A program made the position numbers and the translations under genes. This document shows positions 40,883-47,166 of a stretch of DNA of 47,166 bases, in pieces; position 1 is the stretch's first letter, and every line of letters begins with the position of its first letter. This DNA is from an uncultured Chryseobacterium sp. (GTDB lineage: Bacteria > Bacteroidota > Bacteroidia > Flavobacteriales > Weeksellaceae). The stretch covers positions 1-47,166 of the forward strand of contig CAJYGB010000012.1 in NCBI GenBank assembly GCA_913774355.1. The letters run 5' to 3'. Below the pieces are notes generated by a model. The model saw only the letters and a program-made list of their open reading frames with translations, was not told where the DNA came from and searched no databases.

Positions 40883-41305
40883 ATGTTAAAGAAATTTTAT
40901 AAAATTATTATTGTTCCCTATACGCTGTTTCTGCTGTATCTGATGTTTTTCGGGATGGGCAGGCAACAGATGGATGAGAATTTACTTACGGTAGAACCTA
41001 TCGTGTCCACGATAAATTTCATTAAAGGCTGCATCTCCTGGAAAGACGCTGTCGTAATCGTCGGAGGAAATATTGTCATGTTCATGCCTTTTGGGTTTCT
41101 TGGATGGATTTTTCCTAAGCTTAATGTCCTTAAAAATCTTATATTTACTTTCGTTTCAGCCATTACCATTGTTGAAGCACTTCAGTATTTTTCAAGGATG
41201 GGTATTTTTGAAGTGGATGATATTATCCTGAATACGTTCGGGGTATTTTTAGGATTTCTAATTAAAAAAAATGTAGAAGAAAGGTTTGAACATTTTGTGA
41301 AGTGA
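40883..41305 (+). CDS. VanZ-family membrane protein
   Basis: This 140-aa protein has four hydrophobic helices: KIIIVPYTLFLLYLMFFGMG, AVVIVGGNIVMFMPFGFLGW, LIFTFVSAITIVEALQY and DIILNTFGVFLGFLIKK. The NIVMFMPFGF and EALQYF...DVDDIxxNxxG pattern (here EVDDIILNTFG) is characteristic of VanZ domains. VanZ of Enterococcus gives low-level teicoplanin resistance, but in most bacteria the role is unknown. It stands alone on the plus strand. Confidence 0.9.
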   Translation: MLKKFYKIIIVPYTLFLLYLMFFGMGRQQMDENLLTVEPIVSTINFIKGCISWKDAVVIVGGNIVMFMPFGFLGWIFPKLNVLKNLIFTFVSAITIVEALQYFSRMGIFEVDDIILNTFGVFLGFLIKKNVEERFEHFVK

Positions 41306-41346
41306 TCCGGATCGATGTTCAGCAACTTTGACAAAGTTTTTCATCC

Positions 41347-42150
41347 TTACCCGTTCAATTCCTTCGCCCGTTTTTCCGCGTTCAGGATGCCGCTTTTAAG
41401 AATGCCTTTCAGTTGGTTTTCATTAAATGTTTTCAGGGCAGCTTCGGTGGTTCCGCCTTTTGAGGCTACATCGCTGATGAGTTCTTCCAGGCTTTTATCG
41501 GAATTGTTGATCAGGTGATAGGCGCCCAGCATCGTCTGCTGTACAAACAGCCTGGAGAGATTTTCCTCGATTCCCATTTCGGTTCCGGCTTTGATCATGG
41601 CATCCACAATGTAATAGAAGTAGGCAGGTCCGCTTCCGGAAAGGGCGGTTACGCTGTCCAGTAATCCTTCGTCCTCCAGATATACCGACCTTCCCGTTGA
41701 ATTCAGCAGTCTTTCGATATGGATAAGCTGGCTGAACGAAATGCCTTCCGCTGCCGTATAGCCGGTGATTCCCATTCCAAGAAGGGTAGGAGAGTTGGGC
41801 ATGGCTCTTACGACCAACGGATGGCGCAGCAGTTTCTGGATTTTTTCGATGTTGATTCCTGCCATAATGGATAGGATCATCTGTTTTTCTTTCAGCTGAA
41901 ATTTAAAATTCTCTGCAGCATGGGCAAAATCCTGAGGCTTTACGGCAATGATGATCAGATCAGCATCCAGTTCCTGTACTTCATCAAAAGTCGAAATTTT
42001 TGATTTTGGGAATTCTTCCGAAATTTTTTGAAATTTAGACCGGTTCCGGGTAATGAGATGAAGATTTTCCGGCCTGATCAGCTCGTATTTCAAAAACGAT
42101 TTTGAAAACGAAAGACCCATGTTTCCGGCTCCGAGAATAGCGATTTTCAT
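41347..42150 (-). CDS. proC: Pyrroline-5-carboxylate reductase
   Basis: ProC makes the last step of proline synthesis. From ATG 42150 it is 267 aa: MKIAILGAGNMGLSFSKSF is the NAD(P)-binding loop, IIAVKPQDF, RAMPNSPTLLGMGITGYTA and the C-terminal signature ALSGSGPAYFYYIVDAMIKA all fit. A longer frame upstream has no family similarity. It is the last gene of a minus-strand series with murB 68 bp ahead. Confidence 0.95.
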   Translation of the reverse strand: MKIAILGAGNMGLSFSKSFLKYELIRPENLHLITRNRSKFQKISEEFPKSKISTFDEVQELDADLIIIAVKPQDFAHAAENFKFQLKEKQMILSIMAGINIEKIQKLLRHPLVVRAMPNSPTLLGMGITGYTAAEGISFSQLIHIERLLNSTGRSVYLEDEGLLDSVTALSGSGPAYFYYIVDAMIKAGTEMGIEENLSRLFVQQTMLGAYHLINNSDKSLEELISDVASKGGTTEAALKTFNENQLKGILKSGILNAEKRAKELNG

Positions 42151-42218
42151 ATTGTGTATTTGTTTTTTAGAATGATTGTACGGAAACTTTATCGAAATTC
42201 TGAACTTCGACAAACTTT

Positions 42219-43232
42219 TTAAATAATATTCACCTCTCTTTCCAGCTCAATCCCGAATTTTTCTTTAACGGAAGTGATGATCTCCGTTGAAAAGTCATAG
42301 ATTTCCTTTCCTGTGGCTTTTCCTGTGGCATTTACAATAACCAGAGCCTGCAGTTTGTGGGAAGCGACGTTGCCGATCTGTTTCCCTTTCCATCCGCACT
42401 GCTCAATGAGCCATCCGGCCGGAACTTTTACGGAATCTTCATTTGGGTAACCTGGAATATTTTCAAATCTCTGCTGCAATGATTCAAACTGTGCCGAAGG
42501 AATTGTCGGGTTCTTAAAAAAACTGCCTGCATTTCCGACTTCTTTCGGATCGGGAAGTTTGCTTTGCCGGATACTGATAACGGCCTTTGAGACCTCCTGA
42601 ATGGTCGGATTTTCAATTCCGGAATTTTCCAGCTCGGCTTGTATTGCCCCGTACTCGGTTTTAATATAATGATTTTGGGTCGTAAGTTTAAAAGTAACGT
42701 CCAGGATTACATATTTTCCCTTGCCTTCCTGTTTAAAGATGGAATCTCTGTAACCGAACCTGCATTTTTCAAGATCAAAAGTTTCGATTTCGAGGGTCTC
42801 CAGATTAAGCACGGTGCAGTTCACGAAAATATCTTTGATTTCGGTTCCGTACGCCCCGATATTCTGCATCGGGGAAGTGCCTACGTTTCCGGGAATCAGC
42901 GAGAGGTTTTCCAGTCCGCCGAAGTTTTTATCCAGACAGAACATTACGAATTCATGCCAGTTTTCCCCTGCTTTGGCGGTAACCAATACTTCATTTTCAT
43001 TCTGAGGCTGAACGGATATTCCTTTCAGGTTTAATTTAATCACCAGTCCGTTGAAATCACAGGTAAATAAAACGTTGCTTCCGCCTCCGAGAAAAAGCCA
43101 TGGAAGGTTGTTTTCTTTTGAAAAATGCAGGGCTTCTTTTAATTCTTCAACGGTGTTTGCTTCAGCAAAATAGTTTGCTTTTACATCTACCCCGAATGTA
43201 TTGTATGGTTTTAGTGAAAAATTCTCGTGCAT
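42219..43232 (-). CDS. murB: UDP-N-acetylenolpyruvoylglucosamine reductase MurB
   Basis: MurB reduces UDP-GlcNAc-enolpyruvate to UDP-MurNAc in peptidoglycan synthesis with FAD and NADPH. The 337-aa length fits the E. coli-like class I. Signatures are NTFGVDVKANYF, LGGGSNVLF, ENLSLIPGNVGTSPMQNIGA (abbreviated), GYRDSIFK and the catalytic Ser in NAGSFFKNP. It starts 3 bp after the lipoprotein gene, so they are one transcript. Confidence 0.96.
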   Translation of the reverse strand: MHENFSLKPYNTFGVDVKANYFAEANTVEELKEALHFSKENNLPWLFLGGGSNVLFTCDFNGLVIKLNLKGISVQPQNENEVLVTAKAGENWHEFVMFCLDKNFGGLENLSLIPGNVGTSPMQNIGAYGTEIKDIFVNCTVLNLETLEIETFDLEKCRFGYRDSIFKQEGKGKYVILDVTFKLTTQNHYIKTEYGAIQAELENSGIENPTIQEVSKAVISIRQSKLPDPKEVGNAGSFFKNPTIPSAQFESLQQRFENIPGYPNEDSVKVPAGWLIEQCGWKGKQIGNVASHKLQALVIVNATGKATGKEIYDFSTEIITSVKEKFGIELEREVNII

Positions 43233-43235
43233 TGT

Positions 43236-43715
43236 TTAATTATATTCTGTTGGAAGAAGGGCCTGGATCTGGTCTTTCAGTTTCTTAAGCTGTTCGTAAT
43301 GCGCCGTATCTGCAAAAGCATTTACGTAAGCATGGTATTTTTTCGGTGTCCTGATCTGGAAGGTTTCGTCGAATCCGTCTACGGACTGTTGGCTGGGCGA
43401 ACTTTTTATCCGGTCCAGGGTTTTTACATTGATCGTGGAGATGAGTCTTTTCCAGGTCTGCGGACTGATGGACGATTTCCACTCTTTATGGATTTTCTTT
43501 TTCGTAACCCCCTGTTCTGCATGGATGGAATCTTCGGTGACCTTTACAATCCTGTAGCTCCCGAGATGCCCGCCGATGTCCGAATAGCTGATCGAAATAA
43601 TTTCATTAGGGTTCTGATGGCCGGTCTTGGACTCCTTATCATGACAGGAAAAGAAAATCAGCAATAAAACAGGCAGTAAGAATATTTTCAGACCGGGATA
43701 TTTTATTGCTGACAT
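43236..43715 (-). CDS. Hypothetical lipoprotein
   Basis: This 159-aa protein has signal peptide PGLKIFLLPVLLLIFFSC with a lipobox (Cys24). The mature protein carries SYSDIGGHLGSYRIVKVTED and a DSVDGFDETFQIRTPKKYHA-like part (here QSVDGFDETFQI), mixed beta and helix. I cannot assign a family. It lies between the aminotransferase gene (17 bp upstream) and murB (3 bp downstream), an arrangement that suggests an envelope-related role without proving it. Confidence 0.82.
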   Translation of the reverse strand: MSAIKYPGLKIFLLPVLLLIFFSCHDKESKTGHQNPNEIISISYSDIGGHLGSYRIVKVTEDSIHAEQGVTKKKIHKEWKSSISPQTWKRLISTINVKTLDRIKSSPSQQSVDGFDETFQIRTPKKYHAYVNAFADTAHYEQLKKLKDQIQALLPTEYN

Positions 43716-43732
43716 ATTTTATGTTTTAATGA

Positions 43733-44938
43733 TTAAAGACTGAATTCGGCTCTGTATTTTTCGAGAGCGTCTTTAAGGATAGCTGCGCTTCTTTTTAGAT
43801 CCTGCTCCTTTAAAACATAGGCAATTCTTACCTGTTTTTTACCCAGTGCAGGATTGCTGTAAAAACCTCCGGCCGGTGCTACCATGATTGTTTCGTTGTT
43901 ATTGGAATAGCTTTCCAGAAGCCACTGTGCAAATTTTTCGGTATCGTCTACCGGAAGCTCCGCTACACAATAAAATGCACCTTTAGGTTTCGGGCAGATC
44001 ACGCCTGGGATAGCATTCAATAGATCAACTAAAACGTTTCTTCGGTGAGTATATTCTTCTCTTACGGATCTGATGTAAGCACCGTCGTTTTTATGTGCTG
44101 CCGTTGCTGCAATCTGTCCCAGCAGAACGGGGCTTAATCTTGCCTGTGCGAACAGCATGGCTGCATCGTGTATTTTTTTGGAACGGGTGATCATACATCC
44201 GATTCTCACACCGCACATGGAGTAACGCTTGGATTCTGAATCGATAATAATGCAGTTTTCCGCCAGCTCAGGAAAAGCAAGCATGGAGATCTGCTGCTTC
44301 CCGTCATACACATATTCTCGGTATACTTCATCGGAGATGACTACGATATCATATTTTAAGGCAATTTCTGCTAATTTCTTAAGCTCCTCACGCGTATAAA
44401 GGTACCCCGTAGGATTTCCGGGGTTGCAGATGACGATGGCTCTGGTTTTCGCCGTTATTTTTTTCTCAAATTCTTCAATCGGAGGAAGGGCGAAGCCTGT
44501 GTCGATGGTTGAGGGAACGGCTACCACATTCACATTGAACGTGCTGGTAAATCCGTTGTAGTTGGCATAATACGGCTCAGGGATGATTACTTCGTCACCG
44601 TCGTCACATAGTGTAGAAATGGCAAAATTCAAAGCTTCCGAACCACCGTTTGTAACAATAAAATGATCAGGAGTAAGGTCGGTAAAATCTAGCGAATGAT
44701 AGTATTCCGTAAGGGCTTTTCTATATTCGATATTCCCTTCGGACAGAGCATATTCCAATACTTTCAGATCAATATTTTTTAAAGCATTCAGTGCCGTTTC
44801 CGGGGTTTCAATATCCGGTTGCCCGATATTGAGGTGATATACTTTCGTACCTCTCTGTTTTGCTTTTAGGGCGAAAGGAACGAGTTTTCTTACCGGCGAT
44901 GGCGGCATGTGCAGTGCTCTGTTTGAAATATTCGGCAT
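43733..44938 (-). CDS. Class I/II pyridoxal-phosphate aminotransferase
   Basis: This 401-aa fold-type I aminotransferase resembles aspartate or branched-chain aminotransferases of the AspC/Ib group. Visible are HLNIGQPDIETPE, NGGSEALNFA, EPYYANYNGF, ICNPGNPTGYLY, the Asp in VVISDEVYREY, and the Schiff-base Lys237 in SESKRYSMCGVRIG, with Arg at GKKQVRIAY. The amino-acid substrate is uncertain. It heads the run aminotransferase-lipoprotein-murB-proC. A TATTTTTG box lies 19 nt before the start. Confidence 0.93.
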   Translation of the reverse strand: MPNISNRALHMPPSPVRKLVPFALKAKQRGTKVYHLNIGQPDIETPETALNALKNIDLKVLEYALSEGNIEYRKALTEYYHSLDFTDLTPDHFIVTNGGSEALNFAISTLCDDGDEVIIPEPYYANYNGFTSTFNVNVVAVPSTIDTGFALPPIEEFEKKITAKTRAIVICNPGNPTGYLYTREELKKLAEIALKYDIVVISDEVYREYVYDGKQQISMLAFPELAENCIIIDSESKRYSMCGVRIGCMITRSKKIHDAAMLFAQARLSPVLLGQIAATAAHKNDGAYIRSVREEYTHRRNVLVDLLNAIPGVICPKPKGAFYCVAELPVDDTEKFAQWLLESYSNNNETIMVAPAGGFYSNPALGKKQVRIAYVLKEQDLKRSAAILKDALEKYRAEFSL

Positions 44939-44957
44939 TGTTCAAAAATTTGTATGG

Positions 44958-44965
44958 CAAAAATA
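44958..44965 (-). promoter_or_regulatory. TAnnTTTG promoter element for the aminotransferase operon
   Basis: TATTTTTG on the minus strand, 19 nt before the ATG at 44938. Confidence 0.5.
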
Positions 44966-45172
44966 AGATTTAATTTTCCAATATTAAAATAAAGGTTCCA
45001 AATAAAGATTTTTGTATTAATTTTTAAATCTGCAAAAAAAATTATCATGTTTTAAGAAAATATAAAGAATTAAAAAGCAGAATTGCCTTTTGGAAATTTA
45101 TTTCAGATAAATATGATTAAGTATGGATTAAATAAGTTTTTGATTGATAATTTATAAAATAGACATAGTTAG

Positions 45173-45436
45173 CGATATACTTTGGCAACTGTTGAATCAT
45201 CCGCGAAGAAAAACGAAATCAAAGTATACCCGAATCCTTTCAAAGAGGCGTTATACATTGCTGACACCAAAGAAGTGAAGTCGGTTTCCGTAGCAGATGT
45301 TTCGGGAAGAGTGGTAAAAACAATTGAAAATCCGGGTAACGAACTGCATTTAGGAGAACTGCATTCAGGCGTATATCTGGTAACGGTAACGTACAAAGAC
45401 GGTTCACGCTCAACAGCAAAAGCCATCAAGAAATAA
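45173..45436 (+). pseudogene. Orphan T9SS sorting domain (C-terminal remnant of a secreted protein)
   Basis: The frame opens after a TAG at 45170-45172 and has no ATG; a TTG at 45182 is the best start. It reads [20 protein letters not shown], then [19 protein letters not shown] and [23 protein letters not shown]: a full type A T9SS domain (YPNP motif to the final KK) of about 80 residues, with no cargo and no signal peptide. It therefore cannot be exported as such. The likeliest origin is deletion of the front of a larger gene. The AT-rich DNA before it shows no cargo remnant I can recognise. A hairpin terminator follows. Confidence 0.7.
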
Positions 45437-45462
45437 GTTTTTTAATGTAAATAAATTGAATA

Positions 45463-45495
45463 AGCAGCTGGGCCATTGGTTCAGCTGTTTTTGTT
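45463..45495 (+). terminator. Hairpin terminator after the orphan sorting domain
   Basis: CAGCTGGGCC and GGTTCAGCTG pair around ATT, followed by TTTTTGTTT. Confidence 0.6.
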
Positions 45496-45556
45496 TGAAT
45501 AAAATCAGGTTTCATTTAAATTTTATTAATTTGCCTGTTATTAAAAACTGACTACA

Positions 45557-46015
45557 ATGCAGATACAATCCGCTTCCGTTGAAGATTATATTTTACAGAT
45601 TCCTGAAGAAAGGCAGGAGATTTTTAGAAAAATTTTTGAAACCGTTAATAATAATTTACCGGATGGATTTTCCCAGGGTTTAAGCTACGGAATGATCGGC
45701 TGGGCGGTTCCTCTGGAAACGTATCCCGCAGGGTACCACTGTACGCCTGGTTCACCGTTGCCGTTTATGAGCATCGCTTCCCAGAAAAATTTCATTGCCC
45801 TTTATCATATGGGAATGTATGCCAAACCTGAGTTGCTGGACTGGTTTGTGGAAGAATACCCAAAATACTCTAAAAGAAAGCTGGATATGGGGAAGTCCTG
45901 TGTCCGCTTTAAAAAAATGGATGATATTCCATTGCAACTGCTTGCTGAACTCAGCAAAAAAATGACAGTTAAAGAATGGATTGATATTTATGAGAAGAAT
46001 TTTAAAAAGAAATAG
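45557..46015 (+). CDS. DUF1801-domain protein
   Basis: This 152-aa protein starts ASVEDYILQIPEERQEIFRK and continues GFSQGLSYGMIGWAVPLETY, PFMSIASQKNFIALYHMGMY and MGKSCVRFKKMDDIPLQLLA, ending with a helical VKEWIDIYEKNF. It matches the DUF1801/YdhG-like fold (SH3-like, possibly nucleic-acid related), whose function is not established. Its end overlaps the next gene by 26 bp, so the two are coupled. Confidence 0.9.
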   Translation: MQIQSASVEDYILQIPEERQEIFRKIFETVNNNLPDGFSQGLSYGMIGWAVPLETYPAGYHCTPGSPLPFMSIASQKNFIALYHMGMYAKPELLDWFVEEYPKYSKRKLDMGKSCVRFKKMDDIPLQLLAELSKKMTVKEWIDIYEKNFKKK

Positions 46016-46649
46016 TTGCCGGCTGTATCTGCTTGCCGTAAGTTTCTCCCTGAATCTGCTGGCTGGCTGCAAAAGCACAAACGTTTCAGGATTGGAAAAC
46101 GGCGATCTGCTTTTTGTAACGGCTAAAGAAACCGGACTTTCCGGAGCCATCAGTAATGTAACCCAAAAACAGAAAAATGCTTCCTTTGACCATATCGGCA
46201 TCCTGGAAAAGAACAGAGGGGGTACTTTTGTCTTGCATGCTGCTCCCAAAGGCGGTTCACAGAAGCAAAGCCTGAAAGTTTTTCTGAAAGATCAGGCAGA
46301 TGAAGGGCAGCGGGTAGTGGTGTACCGGCTGAAACCTCAATTTAAAAAAGCTGTTGCTGCTGCTATCCAAAGAGCAAATTCCATGTTGGGAAAACCTTAT
46401 AATTTCAACTATATCTTAAATGAAAATTCTTATTACTGCTCAGATTTCGTCGAAAGAGCATTCAGGGACAATCATGTCTTCAAACTGGAACCGATGACCT
46501 TTATTGATCCAAAAACCGGAAAAACCAATGCATTCTGGGAAGGGTTTTATCATCAGAAAAACCTTAAAGTCCCGGAAGGTGAGTCCGGATGCAATCCGAA
46601 CGGCCTGGCATCTTCCGATAAGCTGGAGCGGATAAGGGAGCTGAAATAG
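45990..46649 (+). CDS. YiiX/YebB-like NlpC/P60-superfamily cysteine hydrolase, lipoprotein
   Basis: From ATG 45990 this is a 219-aa protein with signal peptide and lipobox (LLAGC). Segments typical of permuted papain-like amidases of the YiiX group are present: LENGDLLFVTA, the His in NASFDHIGILEK, AAAIQRANSMLGKPYNFNY (abbreviated) and the catalytic Cys in SYYCSDFVERAF. Members may cleave peptides or amides in the cell envelope; the substrate is unknown. A TTG three codons earlier is possible but less likely. It overlaps the DUF1801 gene, so they share a transcript. Confidence 0.88.
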   Translation: MRRILKRNSCRLYLLAVSFSLNLLAGCKSTNVSGLENGDLLFVTAKETGLSGAISNVTQKQKNASFDHIGILEKNRGGTFVLHAAPKGGSQKQSLKVFLKDQADEGQRVVVYRLKPQFKKAVAAAIQRANSMLGKPYNFNYILNENSYYCSDFVERAFRDNHVFKLEPMTFIDPKTGKTNAFWEGFYHQKNLKVPEGESGCNPNGLASSDKLERIRELK

Positions 46650-46758
46650 GTAAAGGGTAATAAAGAGTGTTTTCATATTTGATACTGTCGGTGACGATTG
46701 CTGATAAAAGAAACTTCCGGCTTCCTCTTCTATTTTAACGTGAACTCGGGTAAAAACC

Positions 46759-46821
46759 ATGAGGTGATTAATGTCTAAAATTAATATTTTAGAAGTGAAC
46801 AAATACATCAATACACCTCAT
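46759..46821 (+). promoter_or_regulatory. Hairpin over the IS982 transposase start codon
   Basis: ATGAGGTGATTAATGT (46759-46774) can pair with ACATCAATACACCTCAT (46805-46821), whose end contains the AT of the start codon. A second small hairpin, CTAAAAT and ATTTTAG, lies in the loop. Such a fold would shield translation when outside transcription reads into the element. Confidence 0.55.
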
Positions 46822-47166
46822 GAAAAACAAAGATATACTTTTTGATGAAAACCTTCTGATAGAAATCTTCGTAAAAGCGGATGATCTGTGCAAAAATATT
46901 GAAAAAGAACTGTTTTCAAAAATCCTCGAAAATAAAATGGTCCGTGACGGATACCAAAAGCCATCCTGCAAGATGAGCGAAAGCGAAATAATGACTCTTC
47001 TGATTTATTACCATTACTCGGGATACAAATGTTTTGAACACTTTTATTGCCAGTTTGTGGCCAATGAATTAAACTCTTATTTCCCGAAGCTTTTAAGCTA
47101 TAACCGCTTTACGGAAGTCTTATCATCGGTTTCTCTTCCCCTGTTTCTTTTTGCCAAAGTCCTGTG
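46820..47166 (+). CDS. IS982-family transposase, N-terminal part (cut by window edge)
   Basis: The frame begins MKNKDILFDENLLIEIFVKA and continues KMSESEIMTLLIYYHYSGYK, CFEHFYCQFVANELNSYFPK and LLSYNRFTEVLSSVSL. The SEI-x-T-x-LI-x-YYHYS and SYNRF blocks are typical of IS982 transposases. No stop appears before the window ends (115 codons seen). The catalytic core lies further right and cannot be judged. Confidence 0.88.
   Translation, partial: MKNKDILFDENLLIEIFVKADDLCKNIEKELFSKILENKMVRDGYQKPSCKMSESEIMTLLIYYHYSGYKCFEHFYCQFVANELNSYFPKLLSYNRFTEVLSSVSLPLFLFAKVL

Larger units (their letters stand above)
46740..47166 (+). mobile_element. IS982-family insertion sequence, left part
   Basis: The element runs off the right edge. 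Its transposase begins at 46820. The outer end should lie near 46735-46760 (AACGTGAACTCGGGTAAAAA is a candidate terminal repeat), but without the right end this cannot be fixed. Confidence 0.65.

Noticed and set aside
45752..46249. 165-codon frame antisense to the DUF1801 and YiiX-like genes
   Set aside because: Both plus-strand genes have recognisable family motifs; the opposite frame has none.

Overview
The window looks like chromosomal DNA of a Flavobacteriia species, most likely Chryseobacterium or a close relative in the Weeksellaceae. The evidence is AT-rich spacers, Bacteroidetes-type TAnnTTTG promoter elements in front of many genes, type IX secretion (T9SS) sorting domains, a T9SS plug-family protein, and the cluster rpmB-rpmG-DUF4295-ftsY. 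The genus is an inference from protein style. No marker gene such as 16S rRNA is present.

Layout. (1) 1-230: right end of an IS3-family (IS150-like) element. (2) 249-4130: nadA, gmk and yicC on the minus strand, then miaA on the plus strand. (3) 4300-11770: a minus-strand drug-efflux locus reading tetR, membrane-fusion lipoprotein, RND pump, outer-membrane channel. Four copies of a CTAACnGTGTTA palindrome flank tetR, and the long spacers are filled with dispersed repeats. (4) 11.9-17.6 kb: thioredoxin-like protein, MBL-fold hydrolase, T9SS plug-family protein, a RelE/ParE-type toxin-antitoxin pair, and a secreted M4 metalloprotease with a T9SS tail. (5) 17.6-20.3 kb: hemH, a NifU-family scaffold and a gamma-carbonic anhydrase. 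(6) 20.3-26.5 kb: a repeat-rich island, two lipoproteins, a Pif1/RecD-like helicase, small hypotheticals, an EEP-fold protein, and a lipoprotein pseudogene with a frameshift and a nonsense codon. (7) 26.8-32 kb: LLM oxidoreductase, ribB with a degenerate RibA domain, fmt, recQ. (8) 32-37 kb: tandem OmpA-type proteins, folK, sppA, a GlsB-like protein. (9) 37.2-45 kb: ftsY, DUF4295, rpmG and rpmB, then lnt, vanZ-like, proC, murB, a lipoprotein and an aminotransferase. (10) 45.1-47.2 kb: an orphan T9SS sorting domain, a DUF1801 protein, a YiiX-like lipoprotein, and the start of an IS982-family element.

Most genes are core housekeeping (NAD, folate, riboflavin, haem, Fe-S, tRNA modification, translation, lipoprotein and peptidoglycan maturation). 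I found no CRISPR array, prophage, tRNA or rRNA, and no clearly new multi-gene system. The most notable signals are non-coding: the operator set of the efflux locus; a family of about 120-bp elements with terminal inverted repeats; other short repeats whose ends supply start or stop codons of neighbouring genes; and promoters placed so close to start codons that mRNAs should be leaderless. Gene decay is visible at 25.7-26.5 kb and 45.2 kb.
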